Assembly (NCBI RefSeq): GCF_039993895.1 | Contig: NZ_CP121194.1 | Location: 3,658,001 to 3,722,000 of the forward strand | Source: Edaphobacter paludis | Lineage (GTDB): Bacteria; Acidobacteriota; Terriglobia; Terriglobales; Acidobacteriaceae | Length of the DNA: 64,000 nucleotides | Direction: 5' to 3' | In this document: piece by piece, positions 56,670 to 64,000 of the stretch | How positions within the stretch are numbered: the stretch's first letter is position 1 | Layout: each line of letters begins with the position of its first letter | Program-made: the position numbers and the translations under genes | The notes under the pieces: model-generated | What the model was told of the DNA's origin: nothing | The model's input: only the letters and a program-made list of their open reading frames with translations | Databases searched by the model: none

Positions 56670-57419
56670 CTACTTCTCGTCGGACGCGGCGGCACGTGCA
56701 GTCTTCAAAAACTCCTGCGCGTTCTGCTCCGTCCTGCCAGGGCTGAAGATGGCCGAGCCGGCAACCAGCATATCCGCTCCTGCTTCGACCACGCTACCCA
56801 CCGTATCGTGAGCAACGCCACCGTCCACCTCGATGCGGAAATTCAATCCCATTTCCTCCCGCAACTCGGCCAGATACGCGATCTTCTCGAGCGCAAGCGG
56901 CAGAAACTTCTGCCCGCCAAATCCCGGATTCACACTCATCACCAGCACATAATGCACCATCGGAAGCACTTCGATCAGCGTATCTACTGGCGTCCCCGGA
57001 TTTATCACGACACCGGGCAGCATCCCATGCTGCTCAATCAACTGGAGCGTTCGGTGCAGGTGTCGGCAAACCTCCTGCTGCACGCTCAGCATGTCCGCTC
57101 CGGCCTCGGCAAACGCCGGAATAAACGCATCGGGATTCTCGACCATCAGATGGCAGTCCAGCGGCAGCTTTGTCACCGGACGCAGCGCCTTGACCATGGG
57201 CGGACCGAACGTAATATTCGGCACAAAATGCCCATCCATCACGTCCACGTGGACGATCGTCCCACCACCGCGCTCCGCCGCTGCTACTTCATCGGCCAGA
57301 TGCGCGAAGTCCGACGCCAGTATCGAAAATGCCAGTTCAATCAAGTGAAATTCACCCCTGCCAGCAAGTTTACCAGCGCCGCCAAACTTGGCTGCTTCTC
57401 TTCGCCCTTCAAAATTCAC
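56670..57419 (-). CDS. rpe: ribulose-phosphate 3-epimerase
   Basis: This TIM-barrel enzyme interconverts ribulose-5-P and xylulose-5-P in the pentose-phosphate pathway. It has ELAFSILASDFAHLADEVAA, the metal-site VHVDVMDGHFVPNITFGPPM, PLDCHLMVENPD, VLVMSVNPGFGGQKF and the closing DMLVAGSAIFS. GTG at 57419 has GGTGGG upstream and gives a 25-residue extension. TTG at 57344 with AGGGG upstream gives the usual family length. It is between the UvrC-like and BamD-like genes on one strand. Confidence 0.94.
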   Translation of the reverse strand: MNFEGRREAAKFGGAGKLAGRGEFHLIELAFSILASDFAHLADEVAAAERGGGTIVHVDVMDGHFVPNITFGPPMVKALRPVTKLPLDCHLMVENPDAFIPAFAEAGADMLSVQQEVCRHLHRTLQLIEQHGMLPGVVINPGTPVDTLIEVLPMVHYVLVMSVNPGFGGQKFLPLALEKIAYLAELREEMGLNFRIEVDGGVAHDTVGSVVEAGADMLVAGSAIFSPGRTEQNAQEFLKTARAAASDEK

Positions 57420-57520
57420 ATCATCCCACCGAAGCGAAGTGGAGAGACCCCTGTATTGCCTTTGGTCGAAGGAAAACCGAAATGCCCTGCCGTAGCTCGA
57501 TCCCGCCTACCGCGACAACA

Positions 57521-58888
57521 CTAATCGAGCTTCTCTCTCTTATCAGCCACCACAACCACCCGCTCGACGTCAGGCCTGCCTTCATGCAGAATCTTCGTCT
57601 TCGCGCCCTTCGCGGCCTCCCGCTGCGTCTCCGCCATCTTCTTCGGCTCGCCCAGCGCCGCTCTCGCGGCTCCACGCAGAATTCGCCGCATCGGCCAGCC
57701 TCCATCGGCGTTCGGCAGAAACACCTCGCCCGTCCGCTGCTTCTCCGGCCTGTAATACCACCGCTTGAACAGCGACAGATGATCGCTCAACAGCGCCAGA
57801 TCGTTCACTTTCCCCACCCTGGCCTCAAGCACTGCCAGCACCGCCGCAGCCCTCACCTCAGGCGAGTCCGCAGGCGTACCCGCCTCTCCCTCCAGCGGCA
57901 CCGCCTGCAACATCAATGGCTGCGCAAACAATGAGCTGCCCACGCTCGTCTGCTCCTTCACCGCCCTTACCCCCAGTGTCGAAAGCCGCTCCGGCCCGGC
58001 AATGCATCCACCCTCCAGCAAAAACAGCGCTGCCTGCTCCGGCCGCTCTCTATCCTCGGCGGCTGCCTGCACGATCAACGCTCGCAGCTTCGGAATCGGC
58101 TGCACCATCTCGTCCGCCAGCGCCGCCGCGGCCTTTACCTTCTGCCACAGACCATGCAGCGCCGCCGCCTTCTCAAACTCCATCTCCGCCGAAGCCTGTT
58201 CGCGCTCCTGCTCGATCACCGCCAGCCTGCTCTCGCCGTGCGTGTCGAAGAACGCCTCCACCGCCCGCGCCTCCGCCGCATACTCCTCCGGTGTGCAAGC
58301 CTGCTTGCAGGGCTCCATGCACTTCTTCATCTCGCCATAGACGCACCCGGGATGTCCCGGATATGGCTCCAGGTCCTCCCAGCACCGGCGCAGCTTAAAG
58401 AGATCGAGCACCGCATCGCAGTACCGTTCCGCAGCCGCACGCGAAGGAAACGGCCCATACAGATGTGGCAGCCCACGCTTGCTGAGACGGTTGGTCGAGT
58501 ACACCCGCGGATACGCATTCTCCATCGTCAACCGCAAAAAATAAGGAGTATGCAGCTTCAGCCTGCGCCGAGCCTCCGTATAGCCGAACAAAGCTACCGC
58601 CGCCTGATACAGCACCAGCGACGACTCAAACTCCGATCCGGTAACGCAATACTCGATCCGCGCCACCTTCTCCCGCAGATTCAGTCGCTTCGACTGCGAC
58701 TCCGGAGGATCGAGCAGCCGCCGCATGCGCCGCCGCAAGTCCGCCGTGCGCGTCAGATAAGGCTCATCGCCCTCTCGCGCGCCACATAACGCAAAGACCC
58801 CGGGAAGCGCAGGAACCGCACGCAGAATCTCTTCGGCGCGCTCTGGCTCAAAGGGTACGATATGGTCGAAATGGAAGGTCAATCCCAC
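57521..58888 (-). CDS. UvrC-like protein lacking the C-terminal nuclease half
   Basis: This 455-residue protein resembles the N-terminal half of excinuclease subunit UvrC. A GIY-YIG-like domain (about residues 25-115) has PGVFALCGAREGDEPYLTRT and keeps the Arg in TADLRRRMRRL. The conserved Tyr of the first motif is Phe. The metal-binding Glu expected in the SEFESSLVLYQ helix seems to be lost. The middle has four Cys (CWEDLEPYPGHPGCVYGE, KKCMEPCKQACTPEEY) like the UvrC iron-sulfur site, then a UVR-type helix (EQERE...EKAAALHGLW). The EndoV-like domain and HhH are absent. It could be a Cho-like or regulatory relative. It leads a run with rpe. Confidence 0.78.
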   Translation of the reverse strand: MGLTFHFDHIVPFEPERAEEILRAVPALPGVFALCGAREGDEPYLTRTADLRRRMRRLLDPPESQSKRLNLREKVARIEYCVTGSEFESSLVLYQAAVALFGYTEARRRLKLHTPYFLRLTMENAYPRVYSTNRLSKRGLPHLYGPFPSRAAAERYCDAVLDLFKLRRCWEDLEPYPGHPGCVYGEMKKCMEPCKQACTPEEYAAEARAVEAFFDTHGESRLAVIEQEREQASAEMEFEKAAALHGLWQKVKAAAALADEMVQPIPKLRALIVQAAAEDRERPEQAALFLLEGGCIAGPERLSTLGVRAVKEQTSVGSSLFAQPLMLQAVPLEGEAGTPADSPEVRAAAVLAVLEARVGKVNDLALLSDHLSLFKRWYYRPEKQRTGEVFLPNADGGWPMRRILRGAARAALGEPKKMAETQREAAKGAKTKILHEGRPDVERVVVVADKREKLD

Positions 58889-59169
58889 ACTCGGATTGTA
58901 GATTCTTCCAGCCGTTCACGGCTCTTCATCCTCACATTTGCCGTGAACGCCATCACATGCGTTTCAGCCAGATCGCGTCGCCGCAGAAACGTTCATTTGC
59001 ACAACAGCTTCCGGTCAAGCGAAGTTGCCGAAATTTCCGCGAAAATCTTTCGCCAATACGAAGAAGACAACCTTCCAGCGCAAGGCTGTCTAGCTAGCGG
59101 CGCAGAATGAGGTATAGCGAGACTTTGGACACACCATACTTGAGGAATCACGGGCGGGGTGTGCGATGA

Positions 59170-60033
59170 TTGTCCGTCGTCACTCCGGGGTGGTGTCCCC
59201 TATTCGACTTGCTGAAATTTAACGCTCACGATTTCGTCACGATAGCGCGAAAAATATCATGGATCGAAACGATGGCAGAACAGTTCCGATCAGATCGTTC
59301 CGAAAGAATGCATCTGGTCGTCCCCGATGAAATCTTTCAAGAGGCGGTTTCATCGGGCGCGTTTACGGAGCTGAGGGATAGTTTCCACGTCCTTTTATTA
59401 GATTCCGCCGAGGATCAGATGAATCGGCTGATAAAGATGTTCGCCTCCAAGCCAACAATAGAACAAGTAGCTAGCGGCTTGACCGAACTGCAAAACAGAG
59501 TGGATGACCAACTTGCCCGGCGTTCGTTTTATCAACTTAGGCCGGAGACAGCGGACTTCTTTGAAGTCCAAAATCCGTTTGGAGAAAGCGTAGCTGTTTG
59601 CTTTCCTAGTGCCTCTCACGATATAGCGGAAGCGTGTAAGTGTTTTGCGTGTGACCGATTCGATGCGACCATTTATCACCTGATGCGGGCAATGGAGGTA
59701 GCTTTATGCTGCTTAGCGAAGAGAGTACGTGTCCGCTACTCCCCGAGTTGGATGACGTATCTCGACCAGATTGATAAAGTCCTCAGATCAAAGGTTAAGA
59801 AAAGCGCATCTAGAAAAGCTCGATTGCGATTCTTGAGTAACGCATCGGCGCTTTTGCGCGCCGTAAAGGAAGCGTGGCGAGATGACACGATGCACATTGC
59901 AGGAAAGTATGGATCAGACCAGACTCGCGATATTCTGCTGTCTGTAAAAGCGTTCATGATTCACCTCTCCTTAGAATTATCAGAAAAGAAGGGGGATATG
60001 GTGAAATCTAATCGAATAAGACAACTTCAATAA
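59170..60033 (+). CDS. HEPN-like orphan protein
   Basis: This 287-residue protein is AT-richer than its neighbours. The frame starts with TTG at 59170, with GGGGTG upstream. The ATG at 59272 gives 253 residues and lacks a ribosome-binding site. The N-terminal half is helical (DSAEDQMNRLIKMFASKPT, EQVASGLTELQNRVDDQLAR). The C-terminal half reads HDIAEACKCFACDRFDATIY, HLMRAMEVALCCLAKRV and then AWRDDTMHIAGKYGSDQTRD. This looks like a HEPN fold (DUF4145-like), and RDDTMH fits the Rx4-6H RNase motif. It stands alone on the plus strand between minus-strand genes, which suggests later insertion. Any link to defence is inference. Confidence 0.65.
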   Translation: MSVVTPGWCPLFDLLKFNAHDFVTIARKISWIETMAEQFRSDRSERMHLVVPDEIFQEAVSSGAFTELRDSFHVLLLDSAEDQMNRLIKMFASKPTIEQVASGLTELQNRVDDQLARRSFYQLRPETADFFEVQNPFGESVAVCFPSASHDIAEACKCFACDRFDATIYHLMRAMEVALCCLAKRVRVRYSPSWMTYLDQIDKVLRSKVKKSASRKARLRFLSNASALLRAVKEAWRDDTMHIAGKYGSDQTRDILLSVKAFMIHLSLELSEKKGDMVKSNRIRQLQ

Positions 60034-60192
60034 GACTATGGCGAAACCACTGATTTATTTCCTTTATTTTCGATCCATTCCGACGAAAGCAAAGTATTGA
60101 ATCAAAATACTTACTCCGAGATACATTTAGGGGGGCGACCCTCTCGAACGGAGTATCACCGGTAGCTCTATAGGCGAAGGTCAAGAAATAAG

Positions 60193-61572
60193 TTAGGCTC
60201 CAGCGATGGTCATGCCTTCGATGCGAATGGTCGGCGCAGCACTCGATCCGCGGAAGACAAGGTCGTTGCCAATTGCAACGATGTTCTTGTACATGTCCTT
60301 GAGATTGCCCGCGATGGTAATCTCCTCAACCGGATAAGCCAGCTCGCCGTTCTCAATCCACATGCCACTCGCCCCCTGCGAGTAGTCGCCAGTGACAAGG
60401 TTCACGCCGAATCCCATGGTCTCAGTAACGTAAAGGCCGTTCTTCACATCGCCGATCAGTTGCTCGGGAGTCAGCGTGCCGGGCTCGAGATAGAAGTTCC
60501 CCGCACCGATGCCCGGATTTCCCGCAAGCCCCCGTGAGGCGTTGCCGGTGGACTTCATGCCCAGCTTCCTGGCAGTGTAGGTGTTCAAAACGTAGTTCTT
60601 CAGAATGCCGTTTTCGATCAGGACAGTTCTCCGCGTCGGCAAACCCTCACCATCAAACGGAGATGTTCCGAAGCCGCCGATACCATCAAAGATCATGGTG
60701 CCGTCATCGACGACAGTAATGTTCTCCCCCGCAACCTGCTGCCCAAGCTGATCGCAAAAGAAGCTGGCATTGCGATAGATGGAGTCGCCATTCGCCGCCT
60801 CGAAGATATTGCCGATGATCGACCGCGCAATCTCCGGCGAAAACACCACAGGGGCCTTCTGCGTCTTCACCTGCCGCGCACCGAGCCGGGCAAGAGTCCG
60901 CCGAGCAGCCTCGTGGCCGATCTCTTCCGGAGATTCGAGCTTGCGCGTCGTCCGCGCAGCCGAGTACCAGTAATTCCGCTGCATCCCGCCCTTCTCATCG
61001 ACCGCGATGGGCATCGCCGAGAAGCCGCAGTACGACCGGCGGTACTCGCCAACGAAGCCCCGCGAGTTGACGAGAATCTTGTGCGAGGTCGCGGTGTCGA
61101 AGTCGCCGCCGCCGGAGTTCTGAATGCGGGTGTCATAATCCATCGCCGCGGCCTCAACCCGGCGCGCTGTCTCGATCCGCTCTGCCGGAGGCATCTCGTT
61201 GACGTCTTCAAAATAAAGACCCTGATCGCCCTCGACCTGGCCGAATTCATCGGCCTCAGGCAGTCCCGCAAATGGATCTTCGCTGGTGATCTTCGCCAGC
61301 GTGATGGCTCCATCAACCAGCCGCTTAATGGACTCTGCGGAGAAATCTGACGACGATGTGCTCGCCGTTCTCTGGCCAACAAAGACGCGCAGCCCAATGG
61401 CACGCGAGCCCGATTCCTTCAGCGTCTCGACCTGCCCCAGACGTACCAGCGCAGAGAACTCGTCGCCCTCGTAGACGACAGCTTCAGCGTCGGTCGCCCC
61501 GGCTTTGAGGGCCTTGGCGAGAACGTGGGAGGCGAGGACTTTCAGGTCGGAAGCAATTTGTTCAGCGTGCAA
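60193..61572 (-). CDS. pmbA: TldE/PmbA metalloprotease-family protein
   Basis: This 459-residue protein is the non-catalytic (TldE/PmbA) partner of the TldD/TldE peptidase, which in E. coli trims leader peptides (microcin B17) and degrades antitoxin CcdA. It has the N-terminal LKAGATDAEAVVYEGDEFSA, the RIQNSGGGDFDTATSHKILV region, GQQVAGENITVVDDGTMIFD, GFGTSPFDGEGLPTRRTVLI and KSTGNASRGLAGNPG. The HExxH zinc motif of TldD is absent, as expected for this subunit. It follows tldD and a small zinc-ribbon gene. Confidence 0.93.
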   Translation of the reverse strand: MHAEQIASDLKVLASHVLAKALKAGATDAEAVVYEGDEFSALVRLGQVETLKESGSRAIGLRVFVGQRTASTSSSDFSAESIKRLVDGAITLAKITSEDPFAGLPEADEFGQVEGDQGLYFEDVNEMPPAERIETARRVEAAAMDYDTRIQNSGGGDFDTATSHKILVNSRGFVGEYRRSYCGFSAMPIAVDEKGGMQRNYWYSAARTTRKLESPEEIGHEAARRTLARLGARQVKTQKAPVVFSPEIARSIIGNIFEAANGDSIYRNASFFCDQLGQQVAGENITVVDDGTMIFDGIGGFGTSPFDGEGLPTRRTVLIENGILKNYVLNTYTARKLGMKSTGNASRGLAGNPGIGAGNFYLEPGTLTPEQLIGDVKNGLYVTETMGFGVNLVTGDYSQGASGMWIENGELAYPVEEITIAGNLKDMYKNIVAIGNDLVFRGSSAAPTIRIEGMTIAGA

Positions 61573-61627
61573 TGTTGGGTCCCTTTAGTAGCTATGGTGA
61601 CGCAGAAAAACCCGTGCCCGAAGATCG

Positions 61628-61662
61628 GACGCGGGGCCCCCTGTTTGGTTAAGCCCCGTGTC
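61628..61662 (-). terminator. hairpin between the zinc-ribbon gene and pmbA
   Basis: GACGCGGGGC (61628-61637) pairs with GCCCCGTGTC (61653-61662) with one G-U pair and a 15-base loop. It lies 15 bases past the zinc-ribbon gene. There is no T-run, so termination is uncertain. Confidence 0.4.
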
Positions 61663-61676
61663 TGCTCCCATTCAAC

Positions 61677-61985
61677 TTAATGCACAGGAGACTGCGAAGG
61701 TCGTGCCTCGCGGCCATCCGTGGCCTTAAGGAAGTGCATCCCGGCAGCGCAGTATTCCGAGTCGCTCTTCAGCTTGTGCTCGACGTGCGGAGGCGGCGCA
61801 TTCTCTATGTTGCGACGAAACACCTTCAACGGACCACCGCAGCTCTTGCAGCGGAACTCGGTATCGTTGTCGACCAGCGCATCGGCAATCATCTTTACCT
61901 TCCAGAACGGCTCGTAGCCGCCGGTGGCCTTTACACGCCGACGCTTCACTTCACACTCATAAAATTTTTCGCGTTCGACTGCCAT
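61677..61985 (-). CDS. small zinc-ribbon-like protein between tldD and tldE
   Basis: This 102-residue soluble protein starts MAVEREKFYECEVKRRRVKA. It has Cys at FYECEV, a CKSCGG pair and a fourth Cys at SEYCAAG, enough for one zinc site. ALVDNDTEFRCKSCGGPLKV resembles a zinc ribbon. The N-terminus is basic, which would suit nucleic-acid binding. It lies in the same direction between tldD and pmbA, so it is probably cotranscribed. Its function is unknown. Confidence 0.75.
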   Translation of the reverse strand: MAVEREKFYECEVKRRRVKATGGYEPFWKVKMIADALVDNDTEFRCKSCGGPLKVFRRNIENAPPPHVEHKLKSDSEYCAAGMHFLKATDGREARPSQSPVH

Positions 61986-62054
61986 GATTTACCTCGATGT
62001 AGTGCCTGGTGCGGTGCGCATGGGTTCGATTCCATGAGTTTGGGGCCCGAAAAA

Positions 62055-63500
<1,446 letters not shown>

Positions 63501-63670
63501 ATTCCATTATAGGCTTCACGGGAGAACGCACCGGAAATTGAGCAGTATCCTGCCCCGTCCACGATGCTTCGAAGCGCATCATTTCGACCGGCGTTGCGCA
63601 GTGGCATGCCTGTATTTGTCGTTGCCGCCCCTACTTTCTCCCAACGAAACTTCACGCAGATTCGCGGCCT

Positions 63671-64000
63671 TCAACGACCGTGCGATGGATCAGGTGAAGC
63701 GGAGGTGTTGAGATCGATGAAGAGACCGGGCAGGCCCGGAGCATGACAATTACCGTCAGCAGCATAGCTCTGGGCGCAGGCTGCGGTGATGGAGTTGCGG
63801 CGGGGAGACTGGGCATATTGCCAGACCATGGCCTCCGGCGTTCCGCTGGCTGCCAGCGGCGGGGGTTGCAGGGTGCAGCCGTTCGATGGCGGGCAGGCAT
63901 CCTGCGCAACCCAGAGAGCTATCTCGTGGAGATGCTGAGTGGCGACGTGGCTGCGGATGTCCTGAGCAGTGGTGATGGTGTGGCCATGGCCCTCGTTGAC
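63671..64000 (-). CDS. probable DUF1906 glycosidase-like protein (3' part only)
   Basis: The last 109 residues of a minus-strand protein are cut by the window edge. They read AQDIRSHVATQHLHEIALWVAQDACPPSNGC, then MVWQYAQSPRRNSITAACAQ, YAADGNCHAPGLPG and FIDLNTSASPDPSHGR. The WQYAQSPRR segment and four paired Cys resemble the end of secreted DUF1906 (Rv2525c-like) glycosidase-type barrels. The start and catalytic residues are outside the window, so the name is tentative. Confidence 0.55.
   Translation of the reverse strand, partial: VNEGHGHTITTAQDIRSHVATQHLHEIALWVAQDACPPSNGCTLQPPPLAASGTPEAMVWQYAQSPRRNSITAACAQSYAADGNCHAPGLPGLFIDLNTSASPDPSHGR

Noticed and set aside
58862-59169. 82- and 20-residue plus-strand frames before the HEPN-like gene
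   Set aside because: The first overlaps the UvrC-like start. Neither has a ribosome-binding site or a known motif, so an antitoxin partner cannot be claimed.

Overview
The window is GC-rich chromosomal DNA from a Gram-negative bacterium. It most resembles the phylum Acidobacteriota (Terriglobia/Acidobacteriaceae type). Supporting signs are a very long Oar-like TonB-dependent receptor with an N-terminal carboxypeptidase-regulatory domain, a complete RND pump with lipoprotein outer-membrane channel, secreted Tat-type carbohydrate enzymes, DUF3606 and DUF4112 proteins, and gyrA and gyrB lying on the same strand but about 13.5 kb apart. The assignment rests on gene content read by eye, not on a search.

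Layout. 1-2 kb: the 5' part of gyrB and a degenerate receiver protein. 2.1-8.0 kb: a three-gene RND efflux operon, followed by a GH28 polygalacturonase-like enzyme. 9.9-12 kb: small lipoprotein, glycine-zipper, SnoaL-like and DUF3606 genes with palindromic intergenic repeats. 12.4-14.7 kb: an AT-richer OLD-type ATPase/TOPRIM nuclease gene next to gyrA, a probable defence gene. 14.7-29.8 kb: housekeeping genes gyrA, hemL, purM, purN, an HtrA protease, coaE, folD, a Trm112-like mini gene, ppc, rpmB, msrB, ridA and a YidB-like gene. 29.8-34.2 kb: a secreted protein of unknown function and an unusual AI-2E permease fused to a cobalamin-binding-like region and a GAF domain. 34.6-38.1 kb: tRNA-Pro, tRNA-His and tRNA-Arg around DUF4112, DUF72 and YheT-like genes. 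38.2-45 kb: ppa, purS, the haem run hemE-hemH-hemY, a PduO-type adenosyltransferase and a CehA-like PHP hydrolase.

45-54.6 kb is the most distinctive part. It holds a secreted phosphoinositide-phospholipase-C-like enzyme, a giant TonB-dependent receptor, an IolB-like isomerase, a myo-inositol oxygenase (MIOX) with all six metal ligands, a LacI regulator, a GRP/RhaT-like sugar permease and a 34-residue membrane peptide, all on the minus strand. Three near-identical LacI-type palindromes centred on CG lie before the receptor, MIOX and permease transcription units. I read this as a co-regulated route from inositol phospholipid (or free inositol) to D-glucuronate, with IolB possibly recruited as a uronate isomerase.

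54.8-64 kb: a BamD-like TPR protein without a lipobox, rpe, a shortened UvrC-like protein with a degenerate GIY-YIG site, an AT-richer HEPN-like orphan, and a tldD / zinc-ribbon / tldE (pmbA) set. The window ends in the 3' part of a probable DUF1906 glycosidase-like gene. I saw no CRISPR array, rRNA, insertion sequence or intact prophage.
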